A stretch of 64,000 nucleotides of DNA from Neisseria perflava (GTDB lineage Bacteria > Pseudomonadota > Gammaproteobacteria > Burkholderiales > Neisseriaceae). A program made the position numbers and the translations under genes. Of the stretch, positions 57,350 through 64,000 are shown piece after piece (position 1 is the stretch's first letter; every line of letters begins with the position of its first letter). The DNA lies in contig NZ_CP136962.1 in NCBI RefSeq assembly GCF_002863305.2, positions 2,232,001-2,296,000 on the forward strand, written 5' to 3'. A model generated the notes under the pieces. That model was not told where the DNA came from. It saw only the letters and a list, made by a program, of their open reading frames with translations, and did no database searches.

Positions 57350-57781
57350 TTATTTCAGTTCCAAAACTTTAGGTTGTTGTGCAGCGTGGCCGTGTTCGGC
57401 GCCGGCGTACACTTTCAGTTTTTTGATCATGGCGTAGCCCAGAGGACCTTTAGGCAACATGCCTTTTACGGCTTGTTCCAAAGCGCGGCCTGGGAATTGC
57501 TCTTGCATTTCGCGGAAAGTACGCTCGTAGATGCCGCCTGGGAAACCAGAGTGACGGAAGTATTTTTTGTCTTCGAATTTAGCACCAGTCACGCGCAGTT
57601 TGTCTGCGTTGATGACGATGATGTAGTCGCCAGTATCAACGTGAGGGGTGTATTCGGGTTTGTGTTTGCCGCGCAGACGGTGTGCGACTTCGGCTGCGAC
57701 ACGACCCAGAACTTTGTCTTCTGCGTCAATGACGAACCATTCGCGCTTCACCTCGTGGGGTTTTGCAGAGAAGGTTTTCAT
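57350..57781 (-). CDS. rplM: Ribosomal protein L13
   Basis: Encodes 143 residues. Large-subunit protein. Conserved [44 protein letters not shown], and [11 protein letters not shown] are present; [26 protein letters not shown] is the C-terminal L13 signature. First gene of the conserved rplM-rpsI operon. Confidence 0.99.
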   Translation of the reverse strand: MKTFSAKPHEVKREWFVIDAEDKVLGRVAAEVAHRLRGKHKPEYTPHVDTGDYIIVINADKLRVTGAKFEDKKYFRHSGFPGGIYERTFREMQEQFPGRALEQAVKGMLPKGPLGYAMIKKLKVYAGAEHGHAAQQPKVLELK

Positions 57782-57927
57782 GGTTGGAATCCAGATATAT
57801 ATAGAAAGTTATGGATTTTAAAGAGGAGATTGGTTTTTGTCAATCTTAATTGAGTGTGTTTGATGCATGAATATGCGGTTTTTTCAGACGGCCGGAAATC
57901 TTTACGAAAGTCTTTACTTAGAAAGGG

Positions 57928-57958
57928 AAAAGCCACACCTGTCGGTATGGCTTTTTTT
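57928..57958. terminator. Terminator next to the 6S RNA gene
   Basis: AAAAGCCACACCTGTC/GGTATGGCTTTTTTT: an imperfect 10-11 bp stem with T-run on the plus side and A-run/T-run on the minus. It is at the 3' end of the 6S RNA (minus strand). Confidence 0.7.
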
Positions 57959-57959
57959 A

Positions 57960-58140
57960 GGGAATCCCCACGAGTGCCGTTTAGGCTGAATCCGCTTGAA
58001 CCTTGCTGACAAGGCGGTCACCTCGGGTAGTTTCGGGTGCGTCCGATAAACGGACACTCGCGCCCACTACAGCTCCCGGCAACCTAAAGCGAACGTATTG
58101 GTTCAAAGGAATATATGCCTTCGCGAACACCGCAGGGAAA
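57960..58140 (-). ncRNA. ssrS: 6S RNA
   Basis: Read on the minus strand from near 58140. The terminal stem pairs CCCTGCGGTGTTCGCGAAGG at the 5' side with CCTAAACGGCACTCGTGGGG-like sequence at the 3' side, and an open central bubble lies between TTGAACC and GTCAGCAAGG. It mimics an open promoter and holds sigma-70 RNA polymerase in stationary phase. Location just downstream of zapA is the typical proteobacterial context (zapA-ssrS). Exact ends are estimated. Confidence 0.85.
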
Positions 58141-58148
58141 AGGGGAAA

Positions 58149-58451
58149 TTAGTTTTGCTCCAAGCGCGCCAGTGCTTTTTGGCACGCGTTGTTCATGTCG
58201 GTTATTTTACGCTCAAATTCACCGATTGCCAAATCGTCGTTGAGGGTGGTTTTCAAGAGGTCGTGTACGACGTTGAGGGCTGCCATGACGACGATTTTGT
58301 CCGTGCCGACGATGCGGCCGCTTTCTTTAATCGCGTCGCTTTTTTTGTTGAGCATTTCAACGGCTTGTAGCAGGGTGGCTTTTTCTTCACTCGGCGTGTT
58401 GATGGTGAAGTTGACATTCATGATGTCGAGATTGACTTGTTCGATACTCAC
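58149..58451 (-). CDS. zapA: Cell division protein ZapA
   Basis: Encodes 100 residues. The N-terminal NVNFTINTPSEEKATLLQAVEMLNKK and the C-terminal coiled coil match ZapA, which crosslinks FtsZ filaments at midcell. Located between the ZapB-like gene and 6S RNA, a conserved arrangement. Cytoplasmic. Confidence 0.92.
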   Translation of the reverse strand: MSIEQVNLDIMNVNFTINTPSEEKATLLQAVEMLNKKSDAIKESGRIVGTDKIVVMAALNVVHDLLKTTLNDDLAIGEFERKITDMNNACQKALARLEQN

Positions 58452-58462
58452 GGGGCGTCCTT

Positions 58463-58786
58463 TTATTGTTGTGTTTCTTGGGGCAATCGGGCAATGAGGC
58501 TGCGGATTTGGTCTGCACTTTGGGCCAGCGCGTTGCGGTAGTTTTCTTTTTCGGCAGTCAGGTTGTCAATTTTGCTTTGCAGGTCTTCTTTGAGTTTGCC
58601 GACTTGAACCAGCAAGGCTTCGCTGAGTTCGTCAATGGCCGCGTCGTGTTGGCGTTTTTGTTGCTCTTGCTCGAGTTTGAGTCTGTCGATTTCTTCGTTG
58701 AGACGGCGGTTTTCTGAAACCAGCGTTTCAAATTTTTGGACAAGTTGGTAAACGTTGATTTCCAGGTTGTTTAGTGATTGGTTCAT
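58463..58786 (-). CDS. Coiled-coil protein, ZapB-like (TIGR02449 type)
   Basis: Encodes 107 residues from ATG 58786 (MNQSLNNLEINVYQLVQKFE); the upstream ATG at 58819 covers DUS-derived sequence. Almost all of it is a heptad-repeat coiled coil (ETLVSENRRLNEEIDRLKLEQEQQKRQ and LVQVGKLKEDLQSKIDNLT). Similar short coiled coils next to zapA act with ZapA in Z-ring organisation; that role is inferred from position. 11 nt upstream of zapA. Confidence 0.8.
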   Translation of the reverse strand: MNQSLNNLEINVYQLVQKFETLVSENRRLNEEIDRLKLEQEQQKRQHDAAIDELSEALLVQVGKLKEDLQSKIDNLTAEKENYRNALAQSADQIRSLIARLPQETQQ

Positions 58787-58860
58787 GTGTTTCCCTTCAG
58801 ACGGCCTTATGGCTGCCATATTGTGCGTCAGACCGTCTGAATGGCAGACGGCGCGACCGT

Positions 58861-59850
58861 TTATTCGAAGCGAGCGCTTCGTTCCATCAGGCGTTCAACG
58901 ACTTGCTGCGGTGTCATTTCTTTGCGGATGAGTTGCAGCAGGGTTTGAGTGATGGGCATATCGATTTGGTATTTGGCGGCGGTGTTGAAGACTTCTTCAA
59001 TGGTGCTGACACCTTCGGAAACGTGGCCGATTTCGACAAGCACTTGATGCAACTCTTTGCCTTCTGCGAGGCCGAGGCCGACGCGGCGGTTGCGCGAGAG
59101 TGCGCCGGTACAGGTCAGGATAAGGTCACCGATGCCTGCCAAACCCATCATGGTTTTGGGTTGTGCGCCCATGGCGATGGCAAGGCGGGTGATTTCGGCA
59201 AGGCCGCGGGTTACTAAGGCTGCACGTGCATTGAGGCCGTATTCGAGGCCGTCTGAAAGGCCGGTGGCAATTGCCATGACGTTTTTAACGGCACCGCCCA
59301 CTGCGACACCGATGACGTCGGTGCTACCGTACAGGCGCATTACATTGGTGTTCAGTTGGGCAGTAGTTTCTTCCACCCAGTCTTTGTTTTCGGAAGCAAA
59401 CACGACGGCGCAAGGCAGTTGTGCTGCAAGTTCTTGGGCAAAGCTCGGACCTGAGAGAACGCCGATTTTTTTATTGTTAGGCAGGACTTCTTTCAGTACT
59501 TGGAAAGTCAAAAGGCCGGTATCTTGTTCAAAACCTTTGCAGGCGGCGAGAACGGGAATATCGGCAGCGTTATGCTGTTTGAGCAGCTCGGCGCTGCTTC
59601 TGAGGCCGGCTACGGAGGTAACGATCAGGGCAAGTTGGCTGTCTTTCAGCGCTTCGCCCAAATCGGCGTGAACGGTCAGGGACTCAGGGAAAGGGAAGCC
59701 GGGCAGGCCGCGTTTGTTTTCGCGATCTGCTTGCAGGGTGCGGATTTGGTCGGGATTGCGTGTCCAAAGGGCAACTTCATTGTTGTGGTGCGCAAAGTGC
59801 AACGCGAGAGCTGTACCCCACGAACCTGCGCCGATGACGGTAATTTTCAT
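58861..59850 (-). CDS. gpsA: Glycerol-3-phosphate dehydrogenase [NAD(P)+]
   Basis: Encodes 329 residues from ATG 59850 (MKITVIGAGSWGTALALHFA), preceded by GGAAGAGAAAC; a frame extension to 59907 is not supported. The Rossmann GAGSWG is at 7-12. Catalytic Lys is in GGAVKNVMAIATGLSDG, and the signature GLAGIGDLILTCTG is present. It makes sn-glycerol 3-phosphate for phospholipid synthesis. Followed by the ZapB-like, zapA and ssrS genes on the same strand. Confidence 0.97.
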   Translation of the reverse strand: MKITVIGAGSWGTALALHFAHHNNEVALWTRNPDQIRTLQADRENKRGLPGFPFPESLTVHADLGEALKDSQLALIVTSVAGLRSSAELLKQHNAADIPVLAACKGFEQDTGLLTFQVLKEVLPNNKKIGVLSGPSFAQELAAQLPCAVVFASENKDWVEETTAQLNTNVMRLYGSTDVIGVAVGGAVKNVMAIATGLSDGLEYGLNARAALVTRGLAEITRLAIAMGAQPKTMMGLAGIGDLILTCTGALSRNRRVGLGLAEGKELHQVLVEIGHVSEGVSTIEEVFNTAAKYQIDMPITQTLLQLIRKEMTPQQVVERLMERSARFE

Positions 59851-59950
59851 GTTTCTCTTCCATATGGGAACGGGGCTTACTTTAAAACAAACGGCTTTGG
59901 GGTGCAAGGGCGGCGTTTGTGAAAAATATTTTGTGCCGTTTAAAAAGCCT

Positions 59951-59978
59951 TAGGCCGTCTGAAAGTTCAGACGGCCTG
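59951..59978. terminator. DUS hairpin terminator of the wza-wzb-wzc operon
   Basis: TAGGCCGTCTGAA, loop AG, TTCAGACGGCCTG just past the wzc stop on the minus strand. Confidence 0.75.
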
Positions 59979-59985
59979 CTTCGGT

Positions 59986-62145
59986 TTATGATTTATTGTT
60001 ACCGGAATGGTAGGCATCGTAGGCGTAGTAGTCGTAGCTGTTGTTGGCTTCGCGCTTCATACCGTTGAGGACGACACCTTTGATGTTGATGTGGTTTTGT
60101 TTGAGGCGCTCGACGCTGGCCTCAAGCTCTCGTGCACGCGTGTGCGCATAACGGCTGATCATCAGGACGGTGCCGGCATATTGGCCGATGATGACGGCGT
60201 CGGTAACGGCTAATACGGGCGGCGTGTCCAAGATGACGTAATCGTAGCGTTGGCGCGCGTGGGTGAGCAACTCGTTGAAACGGTTGTCCATCAAAAGCTC
60301 GGACGGATTGCTAGGATAGCTGCCGCTGCTGATGAGATGAAGGTTTTCAATGCCGGTCTCTTGTACGGCTTTGGCCGGAGCCGCTTTGCCGTTAAGGATG
60401 TCAGACAAGCCGAACTCGGGGGTAAGGCCGAAGAGTCGGTCGAGGTAGCCTTTGCGCATATCGGTATCGATAAGCAGAACGCGTTTGCCTGACTGCGCCA
60501 TTACGGTGGCGAGGTTTGCGGAGATAAAGGATTTACCTGCTTCAGGCGCGGCACCGGTAATCATGAGGACGTTGTTAGGCGCGTCCAGCATGGAGAAGTA
60601 GATATTGGTGCGCAGGGCGCGGATGGCTTCGACGGCCGTGTCGGCGCGGTCTTCGCTGGCCAGCAGATAGTTGGAACGGCCGCCGGTTTTCTTGAATTTG
60701 CTTTTGAAGAAGTCGCGTTTTTGCTGGGTTTTGGAGTGCGGAACAAGAGCGACGACTTCCAAATTGAGGTTTTCGATTTCTTCGGATGAAGTAATGCCGT
60801 TTTTCATGCGGTTGCGAATTATCAGCCACAAAGAGGTTAATGAACCTGTGGCAAGTGCGCTCAGAAGTGTGATGACGGCTTTGCGCGGTGCAACGGGGTT
60901 TTCAGGGACATAGGCATAATCGACGATGCGGACATTACCTTGCGCACTGGCTTTCATGATGTTGAGTTCTTGTTGTTTGCTCAACAGTTGGACGTAGGTT
61001 GCTTGGTTGGTTTCTACGTCGCGGGTCAGGCGGATGACTTCTTGTTGGGTATTCGGCAACTCGGCGATTTGTTGGTTGATTTTGTTTTTAGCGCGCTCGA
61101 GGACGGCAAGTTTGTCCAATACGGCTTTATAGGAAGGGTGTTCCGGCGTGTACAGCTCGGCCAAACCTGCTTCTTCGGTTTTGAGCAGGGTAATTTGGGT
61201 TTCGATGCCGGTCAGGCTTTCCAATGCGCCTTTGGACTCGAGCGGAATGTCGAGAGAGCCTGATTGTTGGCGGTAGGCATTGAGTTTGTTTTCAGCGTCT
61301 TGCAAGGTTTCTTTCAAGCGTGGCAATTCTTCGCTGATGAAGGCCAAACCGCTGGATGCGACTTGGACGTCGCGTTCGCGGTTTTGCGCAACGTAGTTGT
61401 CGGCAATGCTGTTGAGGATGACGCTGGTACGTTTAGGGTCGGTGCCGGTAAAGGTAAGGTTAATGATGGGGCTGGTTTTACCTTTGCTGATAACAGCCAG
61501 TTTGTTTTGGATGTTTTCGATGGCGCTGATGCGGGAGAACTTGGTTAACGCAAATTCTTGACCCGGATTAGCCAGGATTTGATCGATTTTGAGGGTGGTT
61601 TGATTGTTGATTTTCAGAGGCACGCCGACCTTGCCTTCGACAACGCGTTTGTCAGGCAGGGTAAGGGTATAGGCTTTGTTGCTCTTGGCGGTCAGTGTGA
61701 AGGTTTTGTTGAACCATTCGTCTTGTACGGTAAAGTTGCCGACGGTCAGTTTGGGATCGGGGTCGCCGCTGATGTTGTGCATTAGGCTGCCGATAACGGG
61801 TGTGTATTTGGCTTTGATTTCTTGGTCAAGCTGAAGGTCGTCAACGGTTTTACCCAGCACCAAGCGTGATTGAACCAGCTCGACTTCTGCTTCAGACGGC
61901 GTGGTTTGGTTGTTGAAGATACTGTTGATTTCAGTCAGGATTTGGTTTTGTCGCGTTTCAATTTCCAGCATGGCATCGGCACGGTATTGCGGAGTGGATG
62001 CCAGGCTGAAGGCTGCTCCAAGAATGCCGCCTGCAAGCAGGGCGGCGAGGATTTTGTATTTATTTGTCCAAATTACTCGCAGCTGTTGGCCGAAGTCGAT
62101 TTCGTCGTTGTCTGCGCTGTAAGGTGTGTAGGTCGTTTTTTTCAT
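59986..62145 (-). CDS. wzc: Polysaccharide co-polymerase and tyrosine autokinase Wzc
   Basis: Encodes 719 residues (E. coli Wzc 720). Two membrane helices (ILAALLAGGILGAAF near 34 and VITLLSALATGSLTSLWLII near 430) flank a Wzz-type periplasmic domain with coiled coil. The cytoplasmic BY-kinase has Walker A GAAPEAGKS from 531, A' LLIDTDMRKG, Walker B VILDTPPV near 638, and a C-terminal Tyr cluster SYDYYAYDAY at 703-712. Autophosphorylation and dephosphorylation by Wzb control chain length and export of a polysaccharide. Last gene of wza-wzb-wzc. Confidence 0.95.
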   Translation of the reverse strand: MKKTTYTPYSADNDEIDFGQQLRVIWTNKYKILAALLAGGILGAAFSLASTPQYRADAMLEIETRQNQILTEINSIFNNQTTPSEAEVELVQSRLVLGKTVDDLQLDQEIKAKYTPVIGSLMHNISGDPDPKLTVGNFTVQDEWFNKTFTLTAKSNKAYTLTLPDKRVVEGKVGVPLKINNQTTLKIDQILANPGQEFALTKFSRISAIENIQNKLAVISKGKTSPIINLTFTGTDPKRTSVILNSIADNYVAQNRERDVQVASSGLAFISEELPRLKETLQDAENKLNAYRQQSGSLDIPLESKGALESLTGIETQITLLKTEEAGLAELYTPEHPSYKAVLDKLAVLERAKNKINQQIAELPNTQQEVIRLTRDVETNQATYVQLLSKQQELNIMKASAQGNVRIVDYAYVPENPVAPRKAVITLLSALATGSLTSLWLIIRNRMKNGITSSEEIENLNLEVVALVPHSKTQQKRDFFKSKFKKTGGRSNYLLASEDRADTAVEAIRALRTNIYFSMLDAPNNVLMITGAAPEAGKSFISANLATVMAQSGKRVLLIDTDMRKGYLDRLFGLTPEFGLSDILNGKAAPAKAVQETGIENLHLISSGSYPSNPSELLMDNRFNELLTHARQRYDYVILDTPPVLAVTDAVIIGQYAGTVLMISRYAHTRARELEASVERLKQNHINIKGVVLNGMKREANNSYDYYAYDAYHSGNNKS

Positions 62146-62171
62146 TGCTTGCTTTCTTGTTCATGCCGGTT

Positions 62172-62621
62172 TTATACCGGTTGAGTTTTTCCGTTTAGTT
62201 TGGTTTTCCAAGTGTCTGCGGCAGCATTGAGCTGTTCAAAAACGGCTTCAAACATTTCACTGCTTTGTTTGTATGGGTCAGGTACGGTTTTTTTAGGCAA
62301 CCATTGGGCAAACAGCATGGTTTTGCTGCGTGCCGGCGGATGGATGTCGGCCACCATGTCAATTTGACAGGGCTCCATGACGAGAATCAAATCGGCCTGT
62401 TCGCACATTTGGGCAGTCAGTTGGCGTGCCGTATGGCCTGCAACGATAACGCCGTGTTTGAGTGCGGTTTTGATGGCTTGGAAATCGGCATCCTTACCTG
62501 CCAGTGCTTTTATGCCAGCGCTGCTGATGCGGTGGCCGGGTAGTTTTTTCTGCATAATCCGCTCTGCGGTGGGGGAGCGGCAGATGTTGCCTAGGCAGAC
62601 GATGAGTATGTTGTGGTACAT
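62172..62621 (-). CDS. wzb: Low-molecular-weight protein-tyrosine phosphatase Wzb
   Basis: Encodes 149 residues (E. coli Wzb 147). The P-loop CLGNICR (Cys9-X5-Arg15, in IVCLGNICRSPTAE) is the catalytic site, and the general acid Asp is in VPDPYKQS. It removes phosphate from the Wzc tyrosine cluster. It lies 26 nt upstream of wzc in the same operon. Confidence 0.96.
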   Translation of the reverse strand: MYHNILIVCLGNICRSPTAERIMQKKLPGHRISSAGIKALAGKDADFQAIKTALKHGVIVAGHTARQLTAQMCEQADLILVMEPCQIDMVADIHPPARSKTMLFAQWLPKKTVPDPYKQSSEMFEAVFEQLNAAADTWKTKLNGKTQPV

Positions 62622-62790
62622 GATATTGTTTCGGTTTATGGTCTGAAAAAAGCGTGAGTCAGACTATAAGGTACTGCTTTTCCGTTTGTGCGGTGTGTAC
62701 GGCTTTTATATGCCGTTTATGTAATTTGGTTGGATTGTGCGTGATTTTGTATCCTGCTGTCAAACAGGGTCTGACAGCAGGAACCACTGC
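62622..62790. other. Spacer between wza and wzb
   Basis: 169 bp. TGTTTGACAGCAGG and GTCTGACAGCAGG give the imperfect hairpin CCTGCTGTCAAACAGGGTCTGACAGCAGG (62752-62780), a long stem with an internal loop. It may be a partial terminator after wza that sets the wza:wzc ratio. No gene seen. Confidence 0.5.
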
Positions 62791-63918
62791 TTATTTAAAC
62801 GTATTGTCGAGGGTATTGACGTTGCTGATGGAGTTGGTAATTTGTGACATTACGCGGTTCCAACGGGTAACTGGGGCGGCGGTAACGTAAACGGTGTCTT
62901 CGGAGCGCAATTTGAATTCGCTGCCCAGTGCGTAAGAAGTCGCATCTTTTAGGTTGAGCTGGTAGATGTGGATAGGTCTGGCCGCATCTTCAGGTGCGCG
63001 GCGGATCACGAATACGCCGGTTGCATCCGCATAGGCTTGGTTCATGCCGCCCACTTCGCCGAGCGCTTGGGTCAGGTTGAGGCCGTGATTGCCGATCGGC
63101 AGGGTGGCTTGTTTGCCGACTTCACCCATGATGTAGATTTTGTTGTTGCTGCTGTTAGGAACATAAACGATGTCACCATGGCTGAGGAGGTGGTTTTGCG
63201 ACATATCACCGTATTGCAACATGTCTTGTAGGGAAATGGTGCGGTCGACGCCGTTGTGCGTCCATTTGATGTGTTGGGTGTCGGCACTTTGGGTGACGCC
63301 GCCTGCTTGGTTGATGGCATCCAAAATGGTCATCGGGATATTGGTAATCGGCAGCTGACCTGCTTGGCTGATGGCACCGGATACTGAAATGCGTTGCGAA
63401 CGGAATTCGGTAACGTTGATGGCTACTTGAGGATTTTTGATGTAGCGTTTCAGAAGGTTGGTCAGGGTATTTTGCAATTCGTCCAAAGTTTTGCCTTTGG
63501 CTTGAATTTTGCCTGCTAACGGGTAAGTAATATAACCGCCCTCATCCACCCAGGCGCCGCGGCTGACTTGGTTGGTTTGCGGGTTGCTTTGCTGGATGGG
63601 GGAATTGAGGTCGGAGTGCGCCCAAACCATGATATTGAGGACGTCGCCGCTGCCGATGCGGTAGCGGTAAGCGCTTTTGCTTTGCTCCAAGCCTTGGTTG
63701 GCTTGGGAAAGTACGGGTGGCGTACGCATTTTTTCAATCAGGTTGGGCGTGATGGGGTAAACGGCAACGCGGCTGTCGAGGTTGGTATCGGCTGCGGTGT
63801 CGGTGTCGGTGTAAACAATGGTTTTGGTTCGGGTTTTGATGGTTGAACCAGGAATGACTGTTGTGCTGTTGCAGGCAGTCAGTGCGAATAGAGTAAGCAG
63901 GGAGAGTGTTTTTTTCAT
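62791..63918 (-). CDS. wza: Polysaccharide export outer-membrane lipoprotein Wza
   Basis: Encodes 375 residues (E. coli Wza 379). Signal peptide MKKTLSLLTLFALTAC with lipobox and lipidated Cys. The Poly_export domain has RIGSGDVLNIMVWAHSDL and the SLBB repeats ISVSGAISQAGQLPI and IYIMGEVGKQATLPI. The C-terminal helix DTVYVTAAPVTRWNRVMSQITNSISNV forms the octameric outer-membrane pore. First gene of wza-wzb-wzc, a Wzy-dependent capsule or exopolysaccharide export system. Confidence 0.96.
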   Translation of the reverse strand: MKKTLSLLTLFALTACNSTTVIPGSTIKTRTKTIVYTDTDTAADTNLDSRVAVYPITPNLIEKMRTPPVLSQANQGLEQSKSAYRYRIGSGDVLNIMVWAHSDLNSPIQQSNPQTNQVSRGAWVDEGGYITYPLAGKIQAKGKTLDELQNTLTNLLKRYIKNPQVAINVTEFRSQRISVSGAISQAGQLPITNIPMTILDAINQAGGVTQSADTQHIKWTHNGVDRTISLQDMLQYGDMSQNHLLSHGDIVYVPNSSNNKIYIMGEVGKQATLPIGNHGLNLTQALGEVGGMNQAYADATGVFVIRRAPEDAARPIHIYQLNLKDATSYALGSEFKLRSEDTVYVTAAPVTRWNRVMSQITNSISNVNTLDNTFK

Positions 63919-63944
63919 GTAGTAGTCCTTGCAGTATGGTGTCC

Positions 63945-63974
63945 GGGCCGTCTGAAAATGTTCAGACGGCCTTG
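63945..63974. terminator. DUS hairpin upstream of wza
   Basis: GGGCCGTCTGAAAA, loop TG, TTCAGACGGCCTTGTTG. It may end a gene to the right, beyond the window. Confidence 0.6.
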
Positions 63975-64000
63975 TTGTTTTGTTGCCAAACCAAGTCGCA

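Noticed and set aside
57960..58140. tRNA-like or RNase P RNA identity for the structured region
   Set aside because: Terminal stem, central bubble and zapA neighbour fit 6S RNA; no tRNA cloverleaf or RNase P conserved core is visible.

Overview
This window is a chromosomal segment of a Neisseria species. Copies of the Neisseria DNA uptake sequence (core GCCGTCTGAA) occur throughout, often as inverted pairs that serve as terminators, and the core genes (groEL, fur, gyrB, dnaE, katA, dapD, the NadR/FarR regulator) read as neisserial. Most copies are AGGCCGTCTGAA (AG-DUS) rather than the ATGCCGTCTGAA that dominates meningococcus and gonococcus. This suggests a commensal of the subflava/flavescens type; the species is an inference.

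Layout. 1-1.9 kb: groES (3' end) and groEL. 2.0-11.2 kb: catalase katA with a tiny ORF on each side, a ferric-hydroxamate uptake locus fhuB-fhuD-fhuC with a frameshifted TonB-dependent receptor, and a 5'-truncated aminotransferase avtA. This block lies between two perfect 47-bp direct repeats, and most of it (3.9-10.7 kb) carries the DUS variant AGGTCGTCTGAA typical of the mucosa/sicca clade, so it looks imported. 11.2-13.3 kb: accC, a YqaE-type membrane protein and accB. 13.6-25.6 kb: queA, an orphan AT-rich gene, gyrB, prmA, dapB-bamE divergent from fur, aat, dapD, a GT8 glycosyltransferase and rmuC with an internal coiled-coil duplication.

25.65-26.65 kb: a regulatory region with twin dyad operators and a promoter, followed by three tandem paralogous genes for 34-35-residue pre-peptides. 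All three share the same signal-peptide-like half and have a signal peptidase I site after residue 22. This is the best candidate in the window for an undescribed system.

26.6-39.2 kb: housekeeping genes (mnmE, ubiG, hemJ, prlC, an MscS channel), a LysR/GIY-YIG pair, a cytochrome lipoprotein, a decayed copy of a neighbouring oxidoreductase gene, and an orphan Mrr-N-like domain. 39.4-42.1 kb: an accessory patch with a duplicated His-rich metal-binding protein, small membrane proteins and an AT-rich, phage-like, decaying gene pair with in-frame stops, again with variant DUS. 42.1-57.8 kb: dnaE, small S4 and OXLD1-like proteins, a PepSY protein, engB, cytochrome c4 with the System II haem-ligation pair ccsB-ccsA, tsaD, murU, the hpaC-like/nadR pair, a periplasmic redoxin, and rplM-rpsI.

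57.9-64 kb: 6S RNA with zapA and a ZapB-like coiled-coil gene, gpsA, and a wza-wzb-wzc operon for Wzy-dependent polysaccharide export, a pathway different from the ABC-type capsule system of meningococcus. Iron acquisition, Fur, peroxide defence and cytochrome c maturation together fit a host-associated aerobe exposed to oxidative stress and iron limitation. I saw no tRNA, rRNA, CRISPR array or complete insertion sequence.
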